A stretch of 64,000 bases of DNA, taken from NCBI GenBank assembly GCA_905178155.1, contig CAJINV010000003.1, positions 6,229,985 through 6,293,984 of the forward strand, written 5' to 3'. The notes beneath the pieces are model-generated. The model made no database searches. It had not been told where the DNA came from and saw nothing but the letters and a program-made list of their open reading frames with translations. How positions within the stretch are numbered: the stretch's first letter is position 1; every line of letters starts with the position of its first letter. The translations under genes and the position numbers were made by a program. The stretch is from Amoebophrya sp. A120 (lineage: Eukaryota > Sar > Dinophyceae > Syndiniales > Amoebophryaceae). Positions 14,350 through 26,083 of this stretch are shown here, in pieces.

Positions 14350-15722
14350 CTACTCCGAGACAAGCAACATAACGGCGAGACCGATCACGATGAACATCAT
14401 TAGCTCGACTATCCTGTGCAAAAGTGTCGCACTGAAAATGCAAGTCTTGCATTACAAATATTTTTCTTAAGGGAAACCAGCATGCCAATTTTTTTTTCTC
14501 ATGCTCAGGAAATTTGTAATTCATTTATACGAGCGCGATACTTTTGCACAGGATATCGACGGAACCAAAACCAATCATCGTGTAAGCGAACCGGTATGGA
14601 ATCTAAACGTTCTATCGGTCCGCGGGACAAAGTGCTGCGAAGCGCGGTGCTTTGTTCTTGCGAGGTGTTGATGACAACAAGCTCTTCTGCAAAATTGGGC
14701 TCCTACCTGCCTTTTGGCACTGCTATTTGGAAATACTTGCCATGCAGAGTACTACTTGAAACAAATACTTGCCATCTTTGAGGCGGATGGAATACTTCGA
14801 TCCCCAGGCATGGTACTACTTAGCGGTGCGACAAAAAGTTTAGGCTCCGTAACAAGTCGTCCTTGATTGCAGGGTTTCGTGCGGTTCCCACAACTAGGGC
14901 CGCAAAGACGGATCCGACACCCTGCGCAACGCCGCCCAAGGCCACGGTCGCGATACCGCAGGCCAACGTGGAGGCTCCCGCATGCCGCACACCTGTAAGT
15001 GCTTCTTGTCGCTGTCATAATTCGTTGACCATGTGCATACAAGTCTGTCAGGAAAAAAAACCGGCTACGACCAGAAAAAGACAGAGAACAGGACCCGCAA
15101 TGAGCACTTGAATGCAAATCAGCAGCACCGATTATGCAAAAATACTTCCCAAGGGATTCGTCAGGCACTGGTTCACTTTTGGAAGCTTCTGTGTGGCCGC
15201 CGCAGCCGCCGCCGTAAAGGTACCTAGATTGTACAGAATTTTGGCGAGTTGATACACAGCAACGTAAATGCCGTCTTTTTCCTAAATCTAAATTCAAATT
15301 TAAAGATTAACCTACAAGTCTAAAATAGAAAACATCCGTAAATTTGTGGATTCAAATGAAAATTTAAAGATATTTAAATCTCGTTCTCTAGTACATACCC
15401 ACGAATCTAAATCTACATCTCGGTCTATGATACTGCGGTCATCTTGTCACAATGAGGAAGAGCTGCAGAGGCTTTCATGGCGGTCGCCTTTTCACATCTT
15501 CCCCAGCTACACAGGGCCTTCCTAAAAATAGATGACCAGGGTCAGTAGATTTAGATTTCGACATAAAAGAAAGCACAAACGGTTTCTCGGACGACTGTTG
15601 CAGTAACATATTCAATCTGCAAAGCACCCAGGAGCAGTACGTTTCTCCAGAAAGGACAGCACGGACAGGGAGCGGGAGCTGGCCGTCGGTGCGCGGTTCA
15701 GGAAGGCTTGGATCATCGCCAT
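14350..15722 (-). CDS. ATP9: mitochondrial ATP synthase F0 subunit c (nuclear copy)
   Basis: Forms the proton-driven c-ring of the mitochondrial ATP synthase. Six exons fit in phase: 15722-15641, 15521-15496, 15281-15146, 14992-14849, 14592-14556 and 14404-14350 (159 residues). An N-terminal presequence (MAMIQAFLNRAPTASSRSLS) precedes helix 1, AGASTLACGIATVALGG, with the loop GTARNPAIKDDLL. Helix 2 is FAYTMIGFGSVELMMFIVIG, whose Glu aligns with the essential proton-binding carboxylate. Exons 1-4 are joined by GT-AG introns. The intron at 14593-14848 has no GT-AG pair giving the family join, and the last is an introner-like element. The protein ends soon after helix 2. Confidence 0.9.
14410..14555. 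mobile_element. introner-like element in the subunit c glutamate codon
   Basis: A 146-bp element with terminal repeat TATCCTGTGCAAAAGT and a near-perfect complement. Direct repeats TCGAC lie at 14405-14409 and 14556-14560. Excision with one copy rebuilds GTC GAG (Val-Glu). A possible GT-AG alternative would stay in frame but delete the Val and Glu. Confidence 0.92.
14593..14848. mobile_element. probable degenerate introner (intron 4 of subunit c)
   Basis: A 256-bp interval whose minus-strand ends, GGAGCCTAAAC and GTTTAGATTCC, form an 11-bp imperfect inverted repeat extending with mismatches to about 24 bp. Its removal gives DDLLR-FAYTMIGF, the expected family join. It lacks GT-AG borders. 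The flanking direct repeat is not clean, so the exact ends are uncertain. Confidence 0.6.
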
Positions 15723-17134
15723 CTTGGGATTTTCTTTGCGTTGAAGGAACCAAACACCAAAGAAATCAGGATATTTTGTAATCCTACTCGCTCAAACACT
15801 TTGCATTTCGAATTAGGATCAAGTAACGACACACACGAGTCTGCCGGGCGGCTGTTTCATTGTCTTTGCGTTTACTCTTCGCTACGCAACAAGAAAAAAA
15901 GAATGAGATGAGCTGCTGCTCCGACAACAAGACGTGGGCCGGACATTGTTCCTGGATGGCGCCAAAAAAAACAAGTACGCACATGTCAGACGCTTGGACA
16001 TCATTGATTATATCGGCTTGCTAGACTGCCGGTTGACCGCTGAGGGTGCTGCCTGCTCGTCACCAAATTTTGTCCATGTCTGCCCGGTCGTGCTTAATAG
16101 TACTGGTTGCTCGTTCTTACTTCGTCGTCCGTCGCCAGTATTGCTCACTGCGTCGTGGATAATGGTTCGATTTCTTCTCTGCTCATTGTGTCCCGGCGCA
16201 CCAGCGAAGCCACAGCTCTTTTGCTTGTTCGGAGTCCCCCCTTCAGGAATTCTCTGGTGGAGGTTTGTATATAATTTGCGTTTCGGGAAGTTGCCCTTTC
16301 ACGGCGATGATGGTGCATCTACACGCGTGACTCAGTTGTATTTGGTGCTCTGCGTAGAAGGCGCCAACAAGCAGGTTCTGCACGAGGAAGGATTCCTAAC
16401 TGGCTACTGCGCAGGAGTGACCTGCCATCTTGCCACAAACCAAAACACCGTCCGTCTCTTCGCATGCTCGATAATCCGGCAAGTCTCCGACCCGGCACCC
16501 GAACGCAAGAAGAAAAGATGGCCAAAGATTGGGCGCAACAAACGCAGCAATGGTTCACATGTGAATGCAAAAACAAAATCGCGCGCGGAGGCTTGTTCAG
16601 AAACACGGTAGGCAACACCCTCGAGGAGAACACGCTATTCATTGAACCTGCATGTCCAGAGACACACAAAAAAAGCCGTCAAGGCACAGTAAAAAAGCCG
16701 AAAGTAATTATTCGAATCTTCTCGAGAATCTGTCGGCTTCCGATTTCACACTCTTTCTGCAGTGGCACGCTTCATCCGGGAACGTGCCAGTGCAACTGTT
16801 ATGCTCCAGCGCAAGAGGCACATCTCGTGCCTGAGAACTGATACCTTTTAGTGCAGCGTATTGCTGCATCGTTTGCGCAGCAGAAATTTTGCGACTACAC
16901 ATTCGTTTCTATTGCTCTCGGCAACGGTTCCTCGGTCTACTTCTTGAGGAGCCGTTCCTTGCATTGTGCGTTGAATCCAAAATGAAGGTGTTTCTTCTCT
17001 TCCGGTCATTGTTCGTTGGAAGACGTTGGCTTGTTGCATTTTCCTTACTCGTCAGCAGCACCGGTTAGTCATCAAACAGTTCGGCACCGGCTTGTCATTT
17101 ATTCATAAGCTTGTTCTACTTTCCGGTGCAGTTC
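15723..17134. other. intergenic; doubtful plus-strand frame
   Basis: A plus-strand open frame at 15934-16611 (225 codons) shows no domain and no convincing composition. The rest holds nothing I can support. Confidence 0.35.
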
Positions 17135-19138
17135 TTACAGATCTTTGCGCGTGAAGTAGTCTGGGTCAAAGTGGATAAGACGAATCAACCCTTCTTCTCC
17201 GCCGGTGACGTAGCTCCTTCCATCCGGGGAAATGGCGATGGTGTTCATGGGACCGAAATGGCCCTTGATGGTTCCGATTTCTTCTTCCAAGACCATGTTG
17301 AAAAGCACGGACTCGAACCCACCCTCTGTCGTTTGCGTCACTTCGCGTGCCTCCACACCACCACCGGCGAGGACGTGATACCTGTGTTGTTTTTCCGGCA
17401 CCCAGGGTCGCGTCACAATTTCATGTTCCTGCTCCTCAGAGCAGAGAGGACCCCGCATCTGTCATTTCATCGTGACCGCAGGAGTGCCAATCTAAGAAAG
17501 GGATAAAAGCATGCATGTGACATCGTCCACAATCAAAAAAGAGTAAGTAGGTCCCTAGAAGTAGGGCACTATTGCCTATCTTTCACTTACTGAGTTAGGA
17601 GTAAGTACCTTGGGTTTACTGGGTCGGTGTAAAGCGGCGAAAGCACTGCGTCGTTGAAGGGTCGGTTGCTTTGAAACTTCTTCAGGCAGGAATATTCCTG
17701 AATGTTAGAATTGAATAAAGATGGCATGGGACAACAATGAACAAGACACGATTCTAATGTGCAACACACGAGAACTCCATGATTCGCCCCGAAGTGAATA
17801 ATTCGGTACCTACTGCTTTAGGAGGACTTTCCTGATGTCAAGTCTCTACTGCAGTGTCGAAAAACAGCGGTAAAAAATGTTGATCCATAAGCTCCTACCT
17901 GAGTCTCCCACATTTTCACGGTTTTGTCTCGTGACGCGGTCAGGAGAAGGGTTCGGTTTTCGTTGAAGTTCAGCGATTTTATCGGCTGCTGGTGCGCTTC
18001 GACGAGCTTGATGAGTTGGGCATTTGAAATGTCCCACACGCAAAAGGTTCCTTCTTCATGGATCGAAATCAGGGTTTCGTCGAAGGGACCCCACTTGACC
18101 TGTCAAGGGAGAAATAAATCGTCGCAACTTAAAGAACAGCAGAAAGCGTTAAATTTCTTTGGTTGCTTGTAATGTTGCACCACACATGAATTCTTGGAAT
18201 TGTAGAAGTACAAATATCTTGTGCAAGCGATCGTAGCTGGCGCGAGAAACAAGAATAAACGAACTTACCATAGTGGCCTTCATTGGCAGCTCCTCTGCCA
18301 GCATAAGGACGCGCTCGCAGACGGGATCGTCTGTGGTAAAGTCAAATTGCCAGATGCTGATGTTATTTGGCGTGGTCTTGAATTTGTCAGCGCACGTGAC
18401 AATGCGATCCTGGCATTCGGGGTGCTGGTTGAACTCGACGGACCTGTTGTGTGGGGCGGGGTTGCTCAAAAATGCTTTTTATGTACATTTCATCACTTAG
18501 TTCCGGTCAACATTCTCCCTCCCTTCCTTCGGTAAAAATGGAGGCATGAATGCAACACGGCGATGCAACTCAATCAGCTCAGACAAGAATCATGTAATGT
18601 GTCACTTAAATTTTGGAGTATATGAAATACTTGACAATTCCGCCGTGGTTCAAACTGTAGATAACATCGCCGGTCTGAGCATCGTAGAAAACCACCCTGC
18701 TGTCTGCGCCGGCTGTTACCACCATGCTTGATTCCGCATCGATGTCACACGATTTGCTGTTGTGAAATGATCATGGTAGCATGTACTAACTGTAACTTGG
18801 GTTGGAGTACATAAAAAACACTGTAGGGAATTCCTCTTTACAACTTTTCCGTCTATGCATTTTGCAGAGATTCAGAGCATATTCATGCATTTTGCAAAAC
18901 GTGCCGCGGAGTGCAAATACCTCAAGCAAGAACAGCGAAAAAAAAAGATATTGGAGGGGGTTTGATACATTGCACCGTCGTGTCCCTCGTACGTTCCGAT
19001 TCTCTCGCCGGTTTCGGTTCGGATAAGACAACATCGCCCATCGTTGGCACTGGAAATGAAAAAGTCCCCGTCCCGATTGAATCGCACGCAGGTCAGCGGA
19101 CGCGAGTGGTACTGCAACAGAAACGGCTTCTGCACCAT
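17135..19138 (-). CDS. EIF3I: translation initiation factor eIF3 subunit i
   Basis: WD40 propeller subunit of eIF3, acting in cytoplasmic translation initiation. Six exons, all GT-AG and in phase: 19138-18969, 18756-18631, 18443-18269, 18099-17899, 17697-17609 and 17381-17135 (335 residues, normal for the family). Landmarks in order: HSRPLTCVRFNRDGDFF and GERIGTYEGHDGA (blade 1), VVTAGADSRVVFYD, TFCVWDIS, LLTASRDKTVKMWE, then the diagnostic LAGGGVEAREVT, KGHFGPMNTIAISPDG and the C-terminal HFDPDYF. Start is the ATG of MVQKPFLLQ. It has no introner-like element. Confidence 0.97.
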
Positions 19139-19855
19139 TTTCAAGAAGTCTTAATTCATAAACTCGAAAATAGAGTAAGGTAGGTGAAGATGAAACAAGT
19201 GGAGAATGAGAATGTTCCGATTGCAAGGCTTCGATAAAAAGGGTAATATTAGCGTGAAACTTGTTCTCTAAATCCAAATCAATAGCCTGAGAAGAGCATT
19301 CGTCATCGGCAGTGCAGTATATCTGTATTTGATTGACCAACAACTGCAGGCGCTTCGATCTACACATCTGTGCCGATTGGCATTGGCTTGTAGTGAAGCA
19401 TAAAGCAATCTTCTTTTACAGCAAGCTTCGAACCAGAAAGGTTCGGAACTCAAACTCCAGATCTGTTGCATATGCATTTCGCAATTTTGATCGCAGGTCA
19501 GCTGGTGATCTCCGTGCTTCTTACGATCTGCGTCAGTTCTTCCTGCGTCTTCATCTGTATAATCGAAGGAGCGTATATTTCACGGTTCTTGATCTTTCGG
19601 GCCATTTTTTCGTGTTTATTTGTAGAAAAATCCACTCGAAGAACAGTGTAAGTTCTTCGCTTCGACATCCAACGTCCACTGGATTGAAGACCTCCAGCAT
19701 ATAGATATGCAACTTTCTTTCGTACTTGTTTGCATGAACATGATGAAAACGCGATAGGACAACATCTTCACCATCTGCTTAGTACTCAGAACGCCGAAGC
19801 GAACTGCATTGGCACAGCAACCCCCAAGAGCAGAAGTGATTCCGGTTGTTACTAA
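19139..19855. other. intergenic
   Basis: Short plus-strand hydrophobic frame at 19466-19651 without support. Nothing else seen. Confidence 0.5.
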
Positions 19856-22800
19856 CTAGTATTCCGCCGTTATTCCAAACACCTCGTTGCGCTTTTTCTG
19901 TCCACTCTTTTGAGACATCTTGGCATCCCGTCGCTGCTGTCGTTTGGTTCGTGGCGGTGCCGGTCGATGACCCAGCATTTCCGCCAGAGACGCCGGATTC
20001 CAGTCCTCCCATGCGTCGTACGCAGCTACGTTGTGTGAAGGAGTATCATTTTGGGCATAATTTTCCCGATTTCTTGATACAGTCCCTTGTTCAACAGCGC
20101 TCTCCTCCTCCGCGATGCAGGCGAGCTCTTGCTGTGCGTCGTGTGTCTCATCTTCCTCCTCCTCGGAATCCGGCGGGAGCAGCGTCTCCACTTTGTTCCT
20201 TTTTTCTGCATTCCTTTCCGCCGGTTCTTCGTCTGTGGTCGTCTCGCCCTCAAAGTGGCCCTGTTGCTCCCCGCCCGCAGCACCTCCCTCGAGGGCGGAA
20301 GAAATAGAAGCTGCTCCTCCCGGCGGCGGTTCACAGTGCAGCAGTACTCCGGTGGTGAAGTCCTTCAACAACCGCTGCGCCGCCCAAGTGGTGTCGGGCA
20401 CCAGGTCCCGCAAAAAGTGCTTCCGTGCGGTGGCGAAGGACGCCAAAAAGCGCATGGACTCCGATTGCGCGGTGCCCGGAATCTTCAGGGGCGCGCACTT
20501 GTACATCTCGTACAGCTTTCTGGTGCCCACTTTTTCCACAATCAGCTCGATCGGCTTCAGGTACTCCGACCGCAGCTGGTCGATGGGCATCACCGAGTTG
20601 ATGACCAAATGCGCTTTCGTGGCGACGATGGAGGGAAACACCAGCCCCGGGCAGTCACACAGCGTGAACTGCTCCCCCTCCAGGGTTTGAAAATGCTTCG
20701 TCTTGCCCGGCTGCCGGGACATGGAAACCTTCTTCGTCCCGAACAGCGCGTTGATGATGGAAGACTTCCCGACGTTCGGGTACCCGCAAAACCCCACGAC
20801 GGGTTTGGCAGCCTGCGTCTCCGGTGGCAGCTGGGAAACCAGGAATCGCATCAAGCCCTCGCAATCCAAAATGTCGGTGCCGTCGCCACTGTTGTGGTCG
20901 ACGTCCGAGGACTCAATTTGATGTTCCGCAGGTCGTGGTTGTGCAGCTTCTTGCTGTTCAGCGGGCTGTGCTACAGGCATTGTGTGAAAATGAGTCAAGC
21001 CACTTTCTCTGCTCTCAACGACTTGTTCCACCTCAGTGAAGGTCCCTCCTCTTGGGTCGCAAGCGATGTTTTGTTGATCTGGTGTCCCCGTGCCGCCTGA
21101 CGTTTTATTCGATGTCCTCACCGAAGTAGAACCCGCACCATTATCTTTGCCCTCCGTTTCATCGTGATCCTCGGTCTCGCTTGTTTCTTCCTCGTCTTCA
21201 GTGCTAAGACTCTCGAGGCTGAGAAAAACGGACTTCGGTTTTTGCTGTACGCTAGTACAGACTTTGATGTAGTCCGCAGCGGGCATTGCCATTGCCGCCG
21301 GCGTGTTTTTCGGCCCTTTTCGCATTCGCCGCGTTTTTTCCATTTCTAGCTCCATTTTTTCTGCAACGACTGCGGCATTGGTTGTGGGAGGCTTCTTGCT
21401 TTTTTGAGACATCACGTTGCCAGCTCCGTGATGAGCAGACGCGGCGGTCACGAAAGCAGGCTCCTTGTGCGCTCGTCTTCGCGATTTCTTTGAAGCTGCC
21501 CCGTTTTGTTCCGCATGTTCAGCGACGGAGATCTTTGATGTTCCATGGTCCTGATCAGCAGTGCTGCCGGTCGTGGCCTCGTGCTGGTCGTCTGCCTCCT
21601 TCTGAGCGATGACTTCCGTTGGTAAGTCAAGATCGATTCCCAGCTTCGCGAGCTCGTATTTGGCCGAGAAGAAGGCGACCGTCACGTTTTGCCGCGCGAA
21701 GTACTCCCGCCACTGCTGCCGCAGGTTCGCCGGCATGTAGTCCGCCTTGTTCAAAATCAGCAGCGTCTTCTTCGGTGTCCTCTTCATTCTCGCGTCCGTC
21801 TTTGCCTGCATTGCCGACGCGGTCGCCGCGAACGCAACGGAGCTCAGCATTTGCGCATTCATCGCAGCCAGCTCATCCTGCTCCTCATTTTCCAAAACAG
21901 GAGCGAGATCGCCCTTGTCGGTCATTTCGCTGGTTTTTGCGCAAGATGAACCTTCATCATCTTCTGCCACGCTGCTGTAGTCGGACGCCTCCTGCTCCTC
22001 ATCATCACTGCAGGCATCCGCGGCGGAGGTGGATGCTGGTCCTCCTCGTCGTGCCGGTTGTACTACATTCGGCTCTCCTCCGCCTAATTCCTTGACGTAA
22101 TTTTCCAGGTCCAGACTACGGTAGAACAGCGGGTCTCGGCAATCGCAAATCGTGCAGACCAAATCGGATTTTTCGCACACCCGCCACAACTGCCGCCAAA
22201 AGTCCAGGTTCCGCTCGAAGGGCGTCATCACGAATCCGAAGTCCTCCTCCAATTGGGCCAACTTTTTGCGCCACTGCAGAAAAGACTCGTTCTCCTTTTT
22301 CTGCAACTGTTCGCCATCCACAATCGCCTGCCCAACTTCCGTCTCCATATCGAACCACATGGGTCGTCGAGGAATAGGAATGATCACACCTGTAGTGCGG
22401 TAGGAAAGGAAATGCTTGTGCTTACTTATTTCATCCATTCCAATTAAACCAAATGCATCACATTCAGCACGGATTTTTTTGGTTTTGCACTAGTATTTTT
22501 ACCAGAATTACTTTCGATTTCGTGATTCTGAACAACACCGCCCTGAGCACTTGCAAGAATGAAGCAAAGGGTTTTCAGGGTTAAAAAGCTCAATCGATTG
22601 AAAATAATCCAGACAGTGCATATAATGTTCTCAGCGTTGGATTTCTGTATTGTCGAGTTTTCTCATCCTACAGTCCATAACAATAAAGCTGGCGGTGGAG
22701 TCCACCCACAGTCCATAACAATAAAGCGGAAAAAAAATTAAAATGCGCGCGAAAAGCGGATACCTTGAATCTCCGCGAGCTTCCTGTCCATACCCAACTG

Positions 22801-23058
22801 CTTTTCCCTCTGCGCGACCACGTTTTTATCCACCAGGGAGAAGCGTCCGCGAATGGCTTCGAATTCCGCATTCGCCAGCTCCGCTTTCGCGAGAAAGTCG
22901 TCTAAGTTGGAAGATTCCAAGCAGGACACTCCGTGCTCCTGGCCTTCAAGAAAGGTCCGCTTTCCGTGAAAATGAAAGGCTGCGTTGGTTTCGCTGGCTT
23001 TTTTCTGGGCATTGTTGATCGCCTTACCGAGCCCGCAGCTGTACTTTTTTTTCCCCAT
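19856..23058 (-). CDS. LSG1: large-subunit GTPase LSG1 (circularly permuted GTPase)
   Basis: Cytoplasmic GTPase needed for release of the export adaptor NMD3 from 60S ribosomes. Exon 1 (23058-22764) encodes MGKKKYSCGLGKAINNAQ and SSNLDDFLAKAELANAEFEA, the family N-terminus. Exon 2 (about 22437-19856) begins near KHKHFLSYR and carries IPRRPMW, PFERNLDFWRQLWRVCEKSD, then the permuted GTPase motifs: G4 NKADY before G1 GYPNVGKSS and G3 DCPGL. At about 950 residues it is much longer than the human protein, because acidic low-complexity inserts sit between the DLENYV region and G4, and between G4 and G1. The C-terminus is basic. The exon join is one base off for a plain GT-AG intron, so its ends need transcript data. 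Confidence 0.93.
22671..22726. repeat. short direct repeat in the LSG1 intron
   Basis: The 18-bp string CAGTCCATAACAATAAAG occurs at 22671-22688 and again at 22709-22726. Confidence 0.85.
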
Positions 23059-24033
23059 TGTGTCTGTTGTCGCAATACTTTAAATTCAACTGATCAGCGC
23101 AAGATTTTGAATGAATCACACGTAAGTGGTACTTGCAATGAAGTTACTTTGGCTGCGTGCACGAGGACTGAAAAGCTAACGCACCTTTGCTTAACGAGTT
23201 ATCTTTACACTTAAACACCCAAGATTTCTGACTGTCCTAAAAAAAAACCGCAAACTGCATCAAGTTCAAGTCCATCTGTAAAATAAGTTGAATCAGGTCG
23301 CGGTCTCGATTTCGGATCTGATTCCGTGGCACGGGAATTTGATCGGTTGCACCTACGATCCGTAGCCATGTTCCTGTAAGAAGCTACGTCGATCCGTTGC
23401 AATGTTTTCTTGTGATCTGTGTTTGTCGAATTTGTCGTTTTTTGTGATCATGATCTCTCCTTTCTTGTAGTCGGGATCAATAGCAGAATCAGAATGACAA
23501 TTTAAAGTTCTTTTGTGCCGGGACAGAAATCAATGGTTTTCCTTGCTCACCTAGGACACGGACACTGGTGTCCTGTGTGACAATAATACAATAAATTTTT
23601 CTTTCAAGTTTTCATGAGCGCTAGCGCTGCGCGGTATGACGGTTTCCTTTCAGTACTCATAAGTCTGCAGAAGCAGATGCAAAATAATCATAGCGCACGG
23701 TGTGCGTCAGGAATGGAATTCTGTGCAGCTTACAGCTGTATCGGTCGTCAAGTCTTCGGTGAAAGTGAAGACGCAAAAAAAGCTCAAGAGAAAATAAACG
23801 TGCAATGTTTTTTCCTAAAAAAGTCTCGTCAGAGTAGATATTTCGACATTAATTGGCTCAACATGTTTCCTTTCTCGTCTTACTTTCCGATTTAATAGAT
23901 AAAATGAATTCCAACGAAGTTGGTACATGGCAGAGTACTAGCCCCAAGAGATTTACAGTGCCGACATCGTACGGTTCTTACGCGAACCATACAGACCGCA
24001 ACACAGCCCCGTCGTGATCAATCGCAAGAAGCG
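23059..24033. other. intergenic
   Basis: AT-rich spacer. A plus-strand frame at 23614-23895 has no domain. Confidence 0.5.
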
Positions 24034-26082
24034 TCATCGGCCCGCAGTCGCGGCGCTGTTTGGTTGTCGCGCAGCAACACCGAATTGCCTCTTCGGGTAT
24101 TTGAATTTCCGGAGGTCCACAGTTGCTGCTGCTGCTGCTGCATTTTCCCGATTTTCAAAGGACGCATACAAGCTCCACGGGTCGAACCTCGGTGTCGCCG
24201 ACTGCCCGCGATTTTTCCCGAACCCCTTTTCTGGACTGCGACTGGATCCACGGTTGGGTGGTGCGCCGGCAGATGCGGATCTCGATCGTGGCAGTTGCTC
24301 CACCCCGCTCAGATTGCTTTGCGAGATGTCCCCGAGAAGGACGCCTTGCCCGGGGGCCACTACAGGGCGACCGGTGCCATTTCGAACCATACCGCCGGTC
24401 CTGTTTAAGATCGAGGATTTATTTTCAGTGCAATGTTGAATTGGAGGCGACAACCATTAGGCGAAGAAACAAATTCAAAAACTAGCTGTTTCCTGATTCA
24501 TGGCTGCTTCAATTATTGAGAATACAGTCCGGGTTGCGTGACCACCATCTTCGGCGTGTACCCTTTCTGCACTTTGTTTGGTGTCTGTACTGGCCTCCTC
24601 ACCGCACCTCCCTGGGGCGTTTGTGCTTTCTTCGCGGCACTCGTGGTCAGCGCAGTCTGAATCATCCAGTCGCGCGGAATCGCGAGGTGCTTGTACATGT
24701 GACAAATCAAACGATGCTGGCGCTCGCATTTCTCCACCACTTTCACTGTAGAATTTTTTTTCCAGGTTTATTTTGACATCCCTGATTGCTTCGTACTTAG
24801 ATCAGCAAACAGTCTGTGGTTGTACTGTTGCCACTTTCAAACCAGATAGTTCGTAGCAACAGCAAGCAAACATCAACAAAACAAAGGGTACGACAAAAGC
24901 CAACTCGCTTTACGTACTGAGAATGTCGGCGATGTGTGATTTCGTAGTGAGATTCTCGCGCTCGGCCAGCAGATCCGTGTCCTCAACTCCGATAGGCAGA
25001 TGCCGTGGGTTGATCGGTATCCTTTGCTGCAGAACTCGCAGCGCCTCGAGTTTCGCCTCGTCTTCGTAGAATTTCCGGTGCTCCATGCTCTTGTCTAACC
25101 AGCTCTTGAGCTCTAGGTTGTGCTGGTGCTGCTCGTGGGAAGATGAGTACGTCGTGGTCCCGTGACTAACACCTGTTTATCATTTGTTCACTTAAGTACG
25201 TATAAGTATTTCATCAGGGGCTTAGCTTTATCGGAACCAACTACAACTTCCTGATCACATACAAGAATTCAAGAGACTTTGTCTTTGACTTTTGGTACTT
25301 TCAAATACTGACAAGCATGGGGCCGTCCTCGCCGTTTATGACCACAGCTTCGCGAGCAGCATCGTATCATCATGGTTCATCTTGAAAACAACGCAAGTGA
25401 ACAAGTGGTCAAGAAGTAGAACCTCGGCTATTTGGGTAGGCCATCCCTCCAGAGGCCGATGTTGAGTACGAACCCACCGGGTAGTGAGCCGAAAAAAGAT
25501 TGAAGTCGTCGGCCGCTGCGCTTGCCGTGAGCTGGCTCCGCACGGGCGGCCCTCCTTCGGGGTCGAGACCCAAGCGGCTTTTCGGTTGGAAGCTGGAGGA
25601 AAGCCACTCGTGATACTGCTGGTTTCGCGTCTCGATGCTGGCCAACTTCTCCTGTTCCTGTTTTCTTGCGTCGTCCCTCGCTCGCTTCTGCTCCTGCTGC
25701 TGCCAGAAAGAGGACAAGCCCGGCGGGCCGGAGCTCGTGGTTGGGGAAAACGATCCCGACGACGGAACGGTGGGGGGTGGCCGTCGAGGCACTCGTGTGG
25801 TTGGTGGCTATGACGATGCACAACTTTTTCCCACCGGCACCACTTGCGATGCAAAATCCTATGCGTTCCACACCCAGTCTCTTCCAAGATCAGTATAAAC
25901 GTAGTCTGATATCAATCAAGTTCTTCTTGCAGAAGCGCAGCACTAACACAAATCGTACATCACTATACTCGTGGTGAGAAAGCTTTAGAAGCTTTTACGG
26001 ATACGGTATATAACATTTCCATTGTTGAAGAACCATGGTGTGTCGTGCCCTTGCATACGCGCACCGGGACGAGTTGAGACAT
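24034..26082 (-). CDS. unrecognised, largely disordered protein with a helical core
   Basis: No family recognised. Five in-phase exons: 26082-26059, 25807-25423, 25172-24918, 24745-24526 and 24400-24034 (about 416 residues). The N-terminal half is Pro/Ser-rich with a Gln/Arg/Lys helix (WQQQEQKRARDDARKQEQEK). A helical middle follows (LKSWLDKSMEHRKFYEDEA to KVVEKCERQHRLICHMYKHL, then IPRDWMIQTALTTSAAKK), and the tail is Arg/Ser/Gly-rich. The start ATG lies one base after the stop of the upstream LRR gene. An alternative is that both are one gene: the upstream last exon has an in-phase possible donor (GGCGAG then GTTGAG, about 26203) that would splice past the stop to 25807. Confidence 0.6.
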
Positions 26083-26083
26083 C

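Noticed and set aside
14404-14592. GT-AG splicing of the subunit c element (GTCGATATCC to GTCGAG)
   Set aside because: It keeps frame but deletes the essential Glu, so the repeat-based excision is preferred.
15934-16611. 225-codon plus-strand frame
   Set aside because: No domain, no biased composition and no splice context; all recognisable genes are on the other strand.
20087-21100. 337-codon plus-strand frame
   Set aside because: Antisense shadow of the LSG1 GTPase domain.
23348-23370. Resemblance to the dinoflagellate spliced leader (CCGTAGCCAT...)
   Set aside because: Only about 16 of 22 positions agree, and no GT donor follows at the expected place, so a spliced-leader gene is not supported.
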